In this document: one piece after another, positions 36,101-49,400 of the stretch | Position numbering within the stretch: the stretch's first letter is position 1 | How the letters are laid out: the number at the start of each line of letters is the position of its first letter | Assembly (NCBI GenBank): GCA_005281725.1 | Contig: SSBO01000012.1 | Coordinates: 10,879,254 to 10,943,253 of the forward strand | DNA: 64,000 nucleotides | Source: Wuchereria bancrofti | Lineage: Eukaryota > Nematoda > Chromadorea > Rhabditida > Onchocercidae | Reading direction: 5' to 3' | The notes under the pieces: model-generated | What the model saw: the letters and a program-made list of their open reading frames with translations, nothing else | What the model was told of the DNA's origin: nothing | Databases searched by the model: none | Translations under genes and position numbers: made by a program

Positions 36101-38855
36101 GAAAAAGAGAGAGCAAGAAAGAAAGAAAGCTTGAGTCAGTTAGTTCACTGTGCTATATTTTCCATTTTTATTTCACCATATTTTCGAATTCAACTGACTC
36201 ATTTGCTTATATTGGAAAGAACTGTCGAACTTACAGACACACACACATACACACTATCTTTTCATCATTCCTCCTCTCTCTCTATTTTCGGATGATATCT
36301 ACCTATTAACACACCGTTAGCATAGAATAATTGATAGCCGGAAATAGTAGCAACAATTGAAATGCATTTTTGTTTGAAATATAAATCAAGAAGAAAAAGA
36401 ATTGTTTCATATTTCATTTTAATGATAATTGCTGTTAATAAACTACTAATAAATGACTTTGATCTACTGATAACTTTTATAAAAATTACAATTTCATTTG
36501 AAAAAAAAAGAAACAATGAAACAAGATAAATTATAAATAGCGTGCCAAATATAGATTAAGAATGATTATCAACATGATGAGCACTTTTTATTTAATGGAT
36601 AATCAAATGCATGAATGAATCCATCAGATTTGCTGGAGATATCTTTTTCCTATCGTCCTATTAATACGCTAAATGACCTGTATAAAATTTGAATAATCCG
36701 GATGAAATTTTGAAATTTTCAATTTCTACAAAGACTTATCGTTTTTCTTGTTGGAACAATTTTTTTTTCCTTTTTTTTTGAATTTCAAACAATTGGATTA
36801 ACTTTATTGTGTATTCTTTTTCTTTTTCTGCATGCCAGCTTGATTTGACATAAAATGGAAAATTTATTCTCTCCTCCACAATTTTTTCCGCAAGTAATTT
36901 TAGTTGAGCGGTGTAGTTCAAAGAGTGGCGGTTTTCAACAAAAACCATATTCATTCTTTCCTCTCCTATATTGTTATATTGTTGATGAAAGAAAGAAACT
37001 GTTTTCTTTTTCCCTTTCTTTTTTTTGTTAAATTATCAAATTTTCCAACACTTAAAAAATCTATTTCCGGAGCATTTTCTATAGTGTCATTTAGGTGCCT
37101 TTAATTGAAGTAATTGAGTCTTTGTGAAATAAAAAACTAAATTCAGTGTTCCCTATCAACTTGAAAATTTTATGCAAATTCATGCTAGAAATTGAATTTT
37201 AGTATTCTAAAAAGTATATTGTCTATCATTTGTCGGTAAATTTCAAAGAAGAAAGGAAATGGAAAAAAAGAGGACGAAGAAAAAAATCCATTGAAACTTC
37301 ACACGTATACCACTCGGGATTATCCGGACTGTCACCTGAATTTCACCCATTATTTCACTTAATCATCAATTTCACCATTCAGTGAAAATTTGAAAAAGGA
37401 GAAAATTTGAAAATCACCGCTTTCTTAGTTTTGAACATTAAACACTGTCTGTCTGTTCATGGCAAGCAAAATAATCAGTGGAGGAAATTTTCAGCCGATA
37501 AAAAGAATTTGAAAAGGAAACATGTTGCAGTGTTTGCAGCGAGCACGCGCATATCATTTAGTAAAATGATAAAACAGTTTCGTCAAATTTCTCAGTTCTT
37601 TTTTCTTTAATTGGCAACATTCAGCATTCTTAACAGTCGAATATTTAATGATCCAAACAAAATTCACATATTGAACTAACTGTTTCATATTAAAATTGAG
37701 ATGCTTCAACATAAATTAGTATTTATTGATTGTATGGAATTTTAACAACAAAAATATTATTTAAAAAAAGGAAAATAAGATTTCTGAAAATTAATTTAAT
37801 AATTATTACACTATACTAAGTGACTAAATTTATTCTCATTACTCAAGCATCAAATCATTTTGTCAATCTTTTATTTCAGTCCTTTTTCCAGACATTATAA
37901 AGCAGAACAACTTTGAAACAGCTACTGATAGCTGGCATTTTGAGAAATAGACTTCAAGCTGGTGAACGACTTCAGGAGAGTATGGAAAATCATAAGTGGT
38001 CAGTTGTTGTGCATCTCACTTCAAACAGACATACACCAGTCATTTTATACGAAAAATGACCTTGAATATCTCATCATCGCAACTATCCACTAAACTACAA
38101 GCAACCACGGAGAATAAGCTATTAAAAATTTGACCAGTTAAAGACGGATAAAATGGAATAAGTTTGAAGGTTAGTTAGCAGCACAATGGAAATCTCCCGG
38201 CAACTCTAGTCGGAAATATTACGCCAATCTTTCATGGTGAATTAGCAGAAATTTAATCCATTAATAGCTGCAATGTTATTTTTCAAACTTTTATCTTAGA
38301 GAAACTTCAGGGGAAAAAAATATTTCTAAGACTGAATAAAATTTTCATATTTAATTCAATAAAACCAGAAAATCTATAATCAATCCCAGTGAAAAATATA
38401 ATTTAAATATCAATTTAAGTAACAAAATAAGACGATACAATTAATAATTTTTTGTTTTTGTTTTATGCAAAGATCAAATAGAAGTGAAGAATAAGGAGGA
38501 GGCAGAAACTGAACCAACAGGACATTAATCAATAATAGGAAATAAACTAACATCGATGTTCGGTAACTGTAGCCGCAGCTGCTGCTGCTGCTACTGCTGT
38601 TAAATGAGTTTGTTCTGGAACAATTAGCAGAATTGTGGTAATGAGTGGTAAGGCAATAAAGAATGGTGAAAATGATGATGCATGAGACGAAGCAACAACA
38701 TAAATGATTGCTGTAATTGTAGCAGCTGTAGCAGCAGCAGTAGCTGCTGCAGTAGCATCAACAGTAGCAATAGTAGCAGCAGTAGCAGCAGCAGTTGTTG
38801 TTATTGTTGTTGTTGCTATTGTTGCAGCAATAATACTCGACAAACAATACTTCAT
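30119..38855 (-). CDS. FGF-receptor-like protein without kinase (FGFRL1 family), three Ig domains and one membrane segment
   Basis: Exons: 38855-38552, 35105-34966, 33420-33210, 32460-32302, 32115-31826, 31432-31180, 31001-30671 and 30389-30119. Phases join exactly to 652 aa. The family binds FGF/heparin and acts as a decoy, adhesion or signalling-modulating membrane protein. Ig1 is split over exons 2-3 (LICPVK...YQCQVVNGFGHRELNF), Ig2 over exons 4-5 (LLLKCPAKGNPLPHITWVRD...KYVCKLENEHG), and Ig3 over exons 5-6 (TAQFQCKVKNQQQPLIKWLK...SGTYLCVVTNAHGDIAYRSA). The junctions and sequences match FGFRL1 better than FGFR. A membrane segment follows at about 462-485 (LYFYGGLLVLIIVFTLITYA). The 167-aa tail has a PPPPNLPPPKAPALP stretch and no kinase, and I see no His-rich end like the vertebrate one. 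Odd point: the first about 100 residues are Ala/Thr/Ile repeats from trinucleotide DNA plus a hydrophobic FFIALPLITTILLIV, so the signal peptide is unclear. An in-frame TAG precedes the ATG. Confidence 0.88.
30406..30461. repeat. perfect 28-bp tandem duplication next to a splice acceptor
   Basis: TTCGACAAACATTTTCTTTC plus CCAATTAA is present twice, head to tail, in the last intron of the FGFRL1-like gene. It starts 16 bases from the edge of exon 8. It would lie in the branch-point/polypyrimidine zone of that intron. Confidence 0.95.
35106..38551 (-). other. 3.4-kb first intron of the FGFRL1-like gene
   Basis: Donor GAT|GTTAGT and acceptor TTTCAG|CTCCACC, phase 1. No conserved coding block inside. 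It contains purine-rich and GC-richer patches (35700-35830) and (AC)n/(TC)n runs (36235-36285). It is the longest intron of this gene and a likely place for regulatory sequence (inference). Confidence 0.75.
38570..38835. repeat. imperfect trinucleotide repeat (GCT/ACT/GTT, read as AGC/AGT/AAC on the other strand) inside exon 1
   Basis: Runs of GCA/GCT, GTA and GTT triplets keep the reading frame of the FGFRL1-like exon 1 and encode Ala/Thr/Ile-rich sequence. On the plus strand the same DNA gives Cys/Ser- or Val/Ala-rich ORF shadows (38682-39101, 38704-38898). Confidence 0.85.
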
Positions 38856-38884
38856 TCGCCACAAACAATCTTTCCGCTACCCTC

Positions 38885-38897
38885 CTGCAAAAATATA
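38885..38897 (-). promoter_or_regulatory. candidate spliced-leader acceptor of the FGFRL1-like mRNA
   Basis: AATATATTTTTGCAG-like sequence ends 29 nt before the ATG, typical spacing for nematode trans-splicing. It could equally be the acceptor of a 5' UTR intron. Confidence 0.4.
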
Positions 38898-38929
38898 ATT
38901 TATTGCCTGAGCAATAAATCTATTTCGCT

Positions 38930-39065
38930 CCTGTGTGCACATTTCAATTCTCCGCCCAAATTTATTAGCCCACTCCTTATCCCGCCTACCATCTACCCGC
39001 ACCTCTCCCCTCCACCACCCCGCACCTTACCTCTTCTACCTCCTTTTTTCCCAGCCTTCATTTCG
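38930..39065. other. C/T-rich block upstream of the FGFRL1-like start
   Basis: Strongly pyrimidine-rich, GC-richer sequence (CTCCGCCC, CCTCTCCCCTCCACCACCCC) close to the probable 5' end of the gene. It may be part of the promoter. No specific factor site claimed. Confidence 0.3.
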
Positions 39066-40003
39066 TTGAGGACACAAACAACCATGTATAAATGTATTTA
39101 GGTATGATAACCACTGCTTTCTACTGTCCTGTGTTCTTCTCTTTCAATTCCCCCCGCTACTCCTTTCTTCTTTTTTTCTTCGCCGTAAATTGACGATCAT
39201 TCCGTAGATCCCGAAAGCCAAACCCAAATATTTTACCGATGATCTCATCCATTGGAGATAATTGCTTCTATTGATAATGTTTTGTACACCGTTAGGGAAC
39301 GGTTAAAATTTTTCAGGATAATGGTACTTAACGATGAATTAGTCAATTGAACAATTACTTAATTAATTGCTTAATTGATTGATCGAATTTGAGTTCTACG
39401 AAACTACCAACAACGTTCAGGTAATCTTTGATACTTGAAATTTTCTGTCCAATCAATAATCTGTCACCAAACATGTTATGTTCTTTTTGAAACGTTGCTT
39501 TCAACCAGTCCTGATGACATTCTCGTTCCTAATTTTCGCGCGTTTTTAGTGAGGAGAAAAAATGTGGTGCTGCTACGACTGGTAAATTGTTGACAAAATT
39601 CGTTTTTCCTAAATGTTGCAAATAAAGAAAAGGACGAAAAATTAGAACTAAAAGCTTCGTTAAAATATGATCGAAATGTTATGTTATGCTCAAAAATTTT
39701 TAATATTTCTTACAAAACAAAAAAATTAAATATAAATATTTTAATAAACATTTTATACAAATCTAAATTCTATAATATTTGGGACGAATTAAATTTGTTA
39801 CGAATGAAATAGCTTCCATAAATTCCATAAATTTTTTCTTAGCATAATTATTGCCAGAAGAAGTACGAAATTTTCATAGTACAATGAATTTCTTCTTATA
39901 ACGGATGGTTAAATATGAATGAGTGACAAATAAACGAAGTCAGAGAATAATTTTCAGTCATCCAAAATTTTAGAAAAATATAAGGCTAAAGAGAAATATA
40001 AGC

Positions 40004-40029
40004 ATATATATATATATATATATATATAT
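40004..40029. repeat. (AT)n microsatellite
   Basis: Perfect AT alternation in non-coding DNA. Confidence 0.95.
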
Positions 40030-40705
40030 TGATGGAGAATGCTAACATTCAGCCAATGAAAGCTATTGAGAATGACACATTTTGGTTTGATTTCATAATG
40101 AGATTTTCCGTCTGTCTTAAATTTCAGTGAAATGCAAATTTTGGTGTTGCTCTGATTGGCAGGCATATTCCAGAATAATGGCATTTCTTAAAAGTCCATA
40201 AAAATGAGATTGAATCCCCATTTTCGATTCATTCTATTTGCAACAGCTTTTAGAATAATAATTTGAGCATTATGTTCGAATAGATCTATCTATACTGGTA
40301 ATAATTATAATATGCTAATTTTGGGTGGGGACGAGGCTTTATAAGAGATCAGAATTTGTTGTTAACCGGATAACTAATTAGGAGTAAAATTTTGCATCTC
40401 ACAAAATTATGCTATCAAAAGATAGGAGGAGGAAGACCACAGGAAAGTAAATGAGGAAGGGAAAAGAGGATGAGAAGATATGGAAAAGGAAGAAAAAGGG
40501 TAAAGGAAGGTAAAATCAACGCGACCAAGATGTCCCATAAAACATTCCGGAGGGCAATAATTTGTGAATGTAACACGAAAACAATTAATCTTCTGAAAAT
40601 GACAATATATTTCGGTATTTTTTTCAAAAAAAAAAACCTCTTTTTTAAGAAATTCCCAACCTACAGGAAGACGAGAAAACGCGTTTTCATATATTTTGTA
40701 TGTTC

Positions 40706-40729
40706 GTCTGTCTGTCTGTCTGTCTGTCT
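40706..40729. repeat. (TCTG)n microsatellite
   Basis: Six head-to-tail TCTG/GTCT units. Confidence 0.95.
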
Positions 40730-42589
40730 ATGAGTTTATTTTTGTCTCTGTGACCATTTGTTGATTTGCTCGTTTCGTGAGAGGAAAGGACGGGTTTGGA
40801 GGCAGCTGTCCATCAATCCGGAAGGTGTTTTCCCTGAAAGTTCGCTCAAGAAGCAATTCTGGGTCTTAGTTGTATAATCTGCTTATCAGTAACACGTCAG
40901 AAATGCCCCGCGCTTAATTATCTACCTGTAAATGACCCTAACAAAAATTCCCAATATTATTCCCTTCTCCGTCCGGTCTTCGTCATTATAAGTATCATTT
41001 TTCAATTATATTCCATCACATACGTAGACAGGCATGTGAGACACACACACATACATAGAAACACAGGCATAGACACAAACACACACACATTCATCATATA
41101 TTAATCACCATGAAGCACTTATCATTTACATGCGCATATATTGTCAGTGACATCATTCTTTAATTAACGATTGTTAATGTAAATAGTGCAAATGATTTAT
41201 GCTGCTAGAGACTTTAAGCGATAAAATCATAGTTGTTAATTACTTAGCTGCTTATTTCAATATTTAAATAGTGCAACAGCAGTTTCAAATCATGTTTCAG
41301 ACCAAATACGTATTTATATTTCGTAATTATCATTATTGTCACCTATCGTTTGATGATAATAGATTATTCATTTGGATCAGTATTAAAATTATGCCTACTA
41401 TGATGCTTGTTACTATTGCTGTTATTATTATTGTTATCGCTATTATTATTGTTATTATCACTATTAATTTTTATTATTAATCATTGTTTTTATTATTTTT
41501 AACATTTGTCTATTTTTAGTGCAGGAAAATCTGTCAACAGAAATTCTATGCTTTTATCAATTTGTCCTTTTGCTGATAATTAATTTGCAACATGATGATA
41601 ACCATCGCATTTAATCATCGCTGACATTGCAATATACATGCCAATTCATTAGGTAAACAATGATATCAGCCATCATCTCTTTGGTAGGGAATAAATCAAA
41701 GGAAATAAAATATTGCTTGCAAATATTTCCCAACAATTACTTTATTACAGTATCTTAATTTCAAGGTGAAAGTAGTCCACATAAAGAAAACAAATAAAGA
41801 AAATAAACAAAAATATATAAAAATGTGTTTGTCAAGAATATAAATTATTTTAGGCTTATTGTTAATAATTACTTCGAAATAATGTATGAATAAGTTTGTA
41901 AAATGATCTTTTTTATAGAAATTTAAGTACACCGCTTATCAATTACAGTTAAAATAGTGAGGTAAGCATTAAGCAATTAAAAAGTGTTCATTCATTCGCT
42001 TCAGACTGTTTGGAGGAACAGATAAGAGACTAAATGTGGTTTTTTACTTTCACATTAGTGATAAGATAAATTAGGAGAAGTGTCTCACACAATTGTATGT
42101 ATTAAATTATTTGTTGGAATGATGTAACAATATAATGCAAGGTGTGATGATGAAATAAGACTAATGAAAAAGTGAAGGAAGAAAACATAGAAGGTAGAAA
42201 GTTTGCATCATAACGTCTTTTATCATAATTACAATATTAATAAATGAGAAAGGTAGAAATTAAAGACATAATGGAAGTTTGAAATTGATGAATTTAAGGA
42301 ATGAAAAATAAAAGAAAAAGCAATTACAAAAGATGCTAATGACAAGAAAGCCATACTAATAAGGGAGACGCATTGAAATAACCTCTCTTATTTTTTGCTC
42401 ATAATAGCGTGAAAGAGACCCATTTGTATAAAAATGATTTATTGCTTGCCTGCTCATTTAGGGTAGTGGTATTTAGTGGTGTTAAGTGTATTGTAGTAGT
42501 AGTAATGATAATGATAATAATGGTGGTAATGATGATGGTGGTGATGATGTGGCTGAAAAGGGAGTTAAGATGAGATGAAGAAGGCTGAA

Positions 42590-42769
42590 AGAGGCGGACG
42601 GACAGGCGTACTTCCGTGACCAGAGGAGGAAAGAGGACTTTGTCGAGACTTCTAACCCATCCCGCTATATGTCACCTCCCTCTGAGAGTTACACTGTATA
42701 TTGTTTGTTGTTTGTTCTTTCTCAACTGATCTTTTTCTCGCCATGTAGGCGTTTGAGAATTGAAACGAG
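42590..42769 (+). mobile_element. possible 3' end of a non-LTR retrotransposon with a TTA-repeat tail
   Basis: A GC-richer unique block (GGCGGACGGACAGGCGTACT ... GTTTGAGAATTGAAACGAG) passes directly into a long (TTA)n array. Several non-LTR families end in such a short-unit tail. A frame reading RDQRRKEDFVETSNPSRYMS is open through part of it, but I cannot match it to a reverse transcriptase. It may instead be unique DNA beside a microsatellite. Confidence 0.25.
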
Positions 42770-42966
42770 TTATTATTATTATTATTACTATTATTATTAT
42801 TACTATTATNAACCCATCCCGCTATATGTCACCTCCCTCTGAGAGTTACACTGTATATTGTTTGTTGTTTGTTCTTTCTCAACTGATCTTTTTCTCGCCA
42901 TGTAGGCGTTTGAGAATTGAAACGAGTTATTATTATTATTATTACTATTATTATTATTACTATTAT
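42654..42966. repeat. exact 156-bp duplication around a single N (probable assembly overlap)
   Basis: 42654-42809 is repeated base for base at 42811-42966, separated only by the N at 42810. Both copies run from AACCCATCCCGC through GAAACGAG into the TTA array. Confidence 0.9.
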
Positions 42967-43313
42967 TATTATTACTATTATTATTATTATTATTATTACT
43001 ATTATTATTATTATTACTATTATTATTACTATTATTATTATTATTACTATTATTATTATTATTATTATTACTATTACTATTATTATTATTACTATTATTA
43101 TTATTATTACTATTATTATTATTACTATTATTATTATTACTATTACTATTATTACTATTACTATTATTATTATTACTATTACTATTATTATTATTACTAT
43201 TACTATTATTATTATTACTATTACTATTATTATTATTACTATTACTATTATTATTACTATTACTATTATTATTACTATTACTATTATTATTATTACTATT
43301 ACTATTATTATTA
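42927..43313. repeat. (TTA)n/(CTA)n microsatellite with higher-order units
   Basis: ATT triplets interrupted by ACT. On the left ACT occurs singly every 12-21 bp. From about 43135 it comes in pairs (ATTACTATTACT) on a roughly 18-bp period. A shorter stretch of the same array is at 42770-42809. It generates long Tyr/Ile-only ORFs with no meaning. Confidence 0.97.
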
Positions 43314-43314
43314 N

Positions 43315-43425
<111 letters not shown>

Positions 43426-46400
43426 ATCATTCGCAATTGAGCGCAAACTATCACATATACTCGTAATGGATCATTCAATAGCTTAACTTACCGCAATGCA
43501 TTTTCCATCATCATATGCCTGCAGTTCATTATCATTATCCGATCATCTATTTTCTGTCATATTTAGGGAGAAAGGATTGGAATATTTTCGACATTTGTAC
43601 TCACCATATTAAATACATCAGTTACAACTCAGTATTAAACTATATTAATCAAAATTAAAATATATTTCAATGCATGGTAGGATTAAGGTTATCATCAATG
43701 ACAGCAGCTCGTTGAAATATGTAAATTAATAAGGGGATAAGAGGGGAAGAGGAAGGGGAGAGAGAGGAGGAACGAATGAAATGTGTGTTGTGGGAAATTA
43801 ACAGGAAAAAATCGATTGGAAAAAAAAGTTGAAATTATGAGGAATGGAAAATGAATGCTTTTTCTAAAAAAAAAAATCCACTTAATGTATATTTACATAC
43901 ATTGGAACGCAACCATATTTTAACTGAAGCAGACAAATTCCCCAATTGAATTTATAAAATAAAGTATCTACAAAATGTTCTAGTTTGAATTAAAAAAAAA
44001 GAGAAAAAGAAAAATATATTTGTACTTTTGTAAAATTGAATTTGTTATAAGTTATCCTCGAATTTTAATCAAATTTGATTTATCAAATGGGACAGTTGAT
44101 GAATGGTGATAATAAATAAGAACATGACAACTACTGTCAAATAATAATTGCTTTTTCTTGAATAATCAATATTTAGTAGTAACAGTACCAGATTGCATTT
44201 GAAAGTTTGTTAATTGAATCTGTAGTGAAGTGTTATTGTCACATAATTTCATGTAAAACAATTTTATGAAATGATATGAAATTATCGTAACTCAAAAAGA
44301 TTACCAAAATGAAATAGAAGTATGATGAGAAATACCAAATTTCACTTCTTTTTTTGTTTAGATGTAGCATTTCAATGTTCACTTTATTGTTTTTATTAAC
44401 AGAGGACCTCAATAATTACCACCTATCATACGTTTCATCTATAAATGAAGAACTGTTGTTTTCATGAAATTTTTCAAACATTTTTATAAAAAATTTTTAA
44501 ACAATAAATTTTTTATTTCTTTTTTCTTTTCCTTGTTTTTTTTTTTTGGAAGGTTGGGAAAATTTTCTTTATTTTTCCTCTCCTTTTGAACTGTTTGAGC
44601 TTCCGGACTAGCATCTGCTTCCTGCATCAAATGGAGAAGCATCAGTCACGGTGGATGATGGTACAACTGTCACCGTAATTTCTTTTTTACTCATCAAGGC
44701 TTGTCACTCAAGATTCCGAAGGAACTGTTCTTCCTCCTTATGCTGTTTTAAACTGTTGCTACTAAAAAGTTACTTCGAAAATGAAAATAAAGAAAAAAGT
44801 GAAAAAAAGATTTGTTTTGTCTTCTCTCATAAAGGATATTCTTTTTTCATCCATACTTGACAAATTTTTAACGATCAATATTACTACTCAATGCATATCA
44901 ATTTTTCCGATGTCTAAAAATAGTAAATATCATTTCAAAATTTAATTATCTTTCTTTTTCATTTGGTATTTTCTTCGGCCTTATTAGAATCGATTTTGTT
45001 GATTAGCCTCATTATGAATACTTTAAATTTAATGTTTTCAAAAAAAAAAAAATTTTTTTTTTATTCAGCAATGGATAAGGTATTAAACAAGATAACTATT
45101 GATTAAATAAAAGTATGAGAGATTATACAAGTTAGTAAGTTTTCACTCTAAATTCATTTGTTTAACAACTGCAATATATTTCGATGCCTTAACTTTCATT
45201 TGCAGTGCACTGAATTCATTAATATCTGTGACTTTCCGTCTTATAATTAAAGCTCGTTAGCATTAAATTTAATAACAAATGAAGCCTTTGTTATTAAATG
45301 ACGTCGTGGGACTGCTATGAATTTGCAACTCAGAGTGAAAAGAGTATGAAGCAAATTAATCCCTAAGTTTTCCGTAATTTCAGAACAAAGTGGCGAATTA
45401 TTTTCTAGCGGAGGGAATAAAAAATAGTACATAGGCTAAATTTAAACAAAAATAGCTTATAATTGCTAACGGAAATCTTTTTAAATGCTAATTTATATTC
45501 GTCTTCTTTTCTTGTTTAAACTTTTCTTTCTTGATTTTTTTCTCTCCTCCGCTCTCTTCTTTCAACTTTCTCCTCGCAGTAGCATCCCGAGAAATTTTCA
45601 TTGAAAAATTCAACACTACTGAAAGTTATAGTTTTAAGAAAAACTGGAAATTACGAATTAGTATTTTATTAACTTCTATCGTTTAGTCAGCTAATACAGC
45701 AAACTGCGACTATTTCGTTTTTCTTCTCTTGCACTAACGAATGAATATCATTATCATAATATAGTTGTAAACGACAAACATTGACATTTCAGCTGAAAAA
45801 TGATCTGTAACATCTGCTTTTTGAACAACAAACAAATAATACTTTGCTTGAATTTAACGTTAAAAAAAAGAAAAAATGTTTAAATTTCAAATTAGCCTAC
45901 TATGAAGCCAAATGTTATCTTTTCACAGCTATAAATTATCAGTAAAGTTTGTTAAAGTTTATCAACTTATAAATATTAAAGTAAATGAAATATTTAGACA
46001 ATAATAGTATTGACGATACATTTTCTTGATGGATATTTAATGAATAATTTCTAATAATATAAGTTTACTTTTATGTATGTATCTATTAAATCTAAACTGA
46101 TCGGTTGCCATCCTGTATAAATCATTAGATTAAACTTAATCTATCATGTTTTTTGGGAGTGAAATAATTTTCAATAAATAATTTAATTCAAACCTGTGAC
46201 TATTTTGAATCTAATCCATAAATAATATTATTGGATATCTGTAAACAAGCTTTAACTAAATTCAGATTTCCAAAGCTTCAGAAACTATCAGTGTTATCTT
46301 CCAAAACTTCAAGAAAAAAAAACATTATCGCCCTCCAAAACTTCAAGAAAATACAAAAGTTCTCGACTTTACTGTACAAAAAGTGTTTTAAGATTTCGAA

Positions 46401-49400
46401 TAAGTACCGCTGCTAAATCAAATGATCCTGAAAAGAAAACTTTTTATTATTTCACATCTTGAATGCAAAGATTATTAATTTCCTTATAATAACTTATAAA
46501 AATTCAAATTTTAAAACGATCGACTTTCTATGCTTATGTTGTAAAAAATTTCGAATAAGTACTATTGGTAAATGACTTACTTGGAAAAAATTTTTTTTTT
46601 TTTGATTTGAAGATTTCAAATTTTAAGGAAAAAGTCATCATGAAGATGCATTTAAAGTTTTTATAAATTCATTATTGAACGGAAAATAAACTATTACAAT
46701 ATTTTTGTTTAACGGATTTAGTTTAAAATTATGAAACAAAAAAAAAAAAAACGATAAAGAATGTGCTATCATTATTAGTAATCACTAATACTCGCAGTTG
46801 ATTATTTCTTGCTCACTTATTTTCCGTATGGATTCATTCATACTGTAATATTTCATCAAATTGACAATAACAAAAAAAAAGTTTACATGAAAAAATAACA
46901 CTATAAATTACAAAAATTATTTACTTCTAAAGAGATAACAAATAGGTAAAGTGATAAATATTACTGGTAATCAAATAATTTCGGTCATTGAATCCATTCA
47001 TTAGCATTTATACAGTTTTACCGTTTTTACCGTAAAATCTTTATCAAATTTTACCATTTGATGTTTTAATTTTACCACTTAACTGAAATATCATGTATAA
47101 TTTGCTATACACTTATGAACTTATGAAGCATTCAGTTATGAAAAAATTTTTAATCACATTCCTAAAATACAATATGAAGAATTGACAAAGCTAAATTTCT
47201 GTTTGTTTTAGAGAGATGTAATAAAAAAAAGGTGAAATAATTAATTGTAATAAGTGGAAGAAACAAAATGACAAAGTTGGTATTTTGAATGTAACGTTTC
47301 ATTTAACTGAAATATGATGTATTTTTTTTTTGTAATGCCTAAGTCAAATCAACATTGAGTTGACCTCCGACTTATCTCTTTGCACTGATAAAACTTCATT
47401 TGTTTAAAATATGAAGTATATTAAGTAATGAGTAATTTGTTTAAAATATTAGATTGCTTAAGTAATAGGCGGAATGTTTAAACGATTAATATTGCAATAA
47501 TGATTAGAAGGTAAACAAACGATCGTATCGGCCATACAATTTCATTACCATTAAGAAACATATTGTACTAAATAAATGAAAAATCCTGATGATACGTAAA
47601 ATGATACGTAAACAGGATTACGGAGATTTATAAGTGTCAGAAAATCAGTCCCTTCCTAAACTGCTCAAAAATTATAGTTTAATCTTAGTTTATTTCAAGC
47701 ATGCTTTTGAAAAGTTCTTGTGAACTTCCGGAATACTTTAAATAAAAAGGTCATTTCTGTGCAATAAAAAAATCCAATTAAAAGTTCAGAAATTCAATAT
47801 TTGCAATAATCAGTTTTACATATTCGGTTTGTAATAATTATCTCTGTCCGTCTTTACGCTGTAAGAGTATTTATCAACTTCTAATTTATTAATTTCGATA
47901 ATAAAGTTTAAACAGCTAACATTTAATAGTTAAGCAGTGTGTTTGTATTATCAAATTCGGCGATATGATTCTGAAACGTACGTTACAACGAAATGGACGG
48001 AAGTGATTGAGTCCAATGATCCTTTAATTAATTCAAATTAACCTCAGTACAGTTGCACTTATCTGATTATGTTGCTTCTTCTATCTAAGCACACTAATTT
48101 TAAAAGGGATGGAAATTTAAATTCGAGGTTGTAGGCAAGTTATATCGTACTGCTTAAGTCAAATTTATTTTAGCAGGATTTATTGAAGAAAAATCAATTT
48201 AAATTCGCAAAATCAGCATAAAATCTTAGGTAGTTGGATTTCTTTTGAATTATCGTCCATGAAAGTATGATTGTAGAGTGGTAAGATACCTGTTAAATAC
48301 CGGTGGAAGATCCCTGATGAAGCGATAATCCAAGAGCTGAAGTTTCAACATCTTCAAAGAATGGATTCTGAAGAAATGCGCAAAACATTGCTGATTAACT
48401 TTTTCCACTTTAAAGAAGTTTAACTTCTGCTAAATTAGTTTCTGTTTCAGGTCAAATTCCTGATCAGATTGGTCCTCTTCCACAAGATCAGCTAAGTAAG
48501 AGAATGAGTGCCGGAAATTATAATTCAGTGTGTAATTCAGTAAAGTCACTTATGTAACCGTAATAAACTGGAGGATTTCTTCAAACAATACATTCCGGAT
48601 ATATCATTCAAACTATGTTTACGAAGATATTGCGAATTCATATGCAGCGACTTCGAAAACTATAAAATTATAAACGTTTAGGAATAAAAAAGAATGATTA
48701 AAAGTAGTTCGTTATAGGAGAAATGTTTAATTAAATCAGGTATAAAGAAGAGAAAAATCATAGCATACCACACTGTTCTATCATAATTCCGTTCAGTCTG
48801 TTCTTTTATCACCTGCGAAATTTTTGGATAATCGTTGCTAGGCTGTCTGTTATTTCCAACTGATCCAGTCTTTGCAAAATCATTGCTATTAGTGCCAAGA
48901 GCATTCCTTTTATTATGAGATTTGGGAATTTTAAATCAAATTTTATACCAAAACTAAACTTCACTTTTCTTTTCAATACGACTACTACTATCATTGTGTT
49001 AGCAACATCTATTTTTCTCCACATATATATAAATTCACTAAGCAAAGAAATTAAACAATTCGAAATGAAATTGTAGATGAGACGGTAGCATTTTACGAAG
49101 TGAAAAATTGCAAGAGAGGAAAACGGGAGACGGGGAATCCTTCTGATGACCCTTATACAGATTGATTATGCCGCATTTAAGATCACCGTATCATCGCTAT
49201 TACTGGGACATCTGTATGGCATGCTTACCTTGATTATTTGCCGCAGCAACAATAAAATATGCTCTTCAAAATTTTTAAGTTCATTTTGACACCTGCATGG
49301 TTTTACAACCAGCAGAAATCTGATTAGTAGTATGCACAGGTCCAACCCTATGGTTGAAACAGATTTGACTAAGCATAGTTGACGTTACATTGGCAAACAT

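Noticed and set aside
38682..39101. Cys/Ser/Asn-rich plus-strand ORF
   Set aside because: Antisense shadow of the trinucleotide repeat in FGFRL1-like exon 1 and the pyrimidine-rich upstream block.
48260..48400. Possible tRNA-like or gene fragment in a less AT-rich patch
   Set aside because: No T-arm or acceptor-stem pairing could be drawn and no open frame holds.
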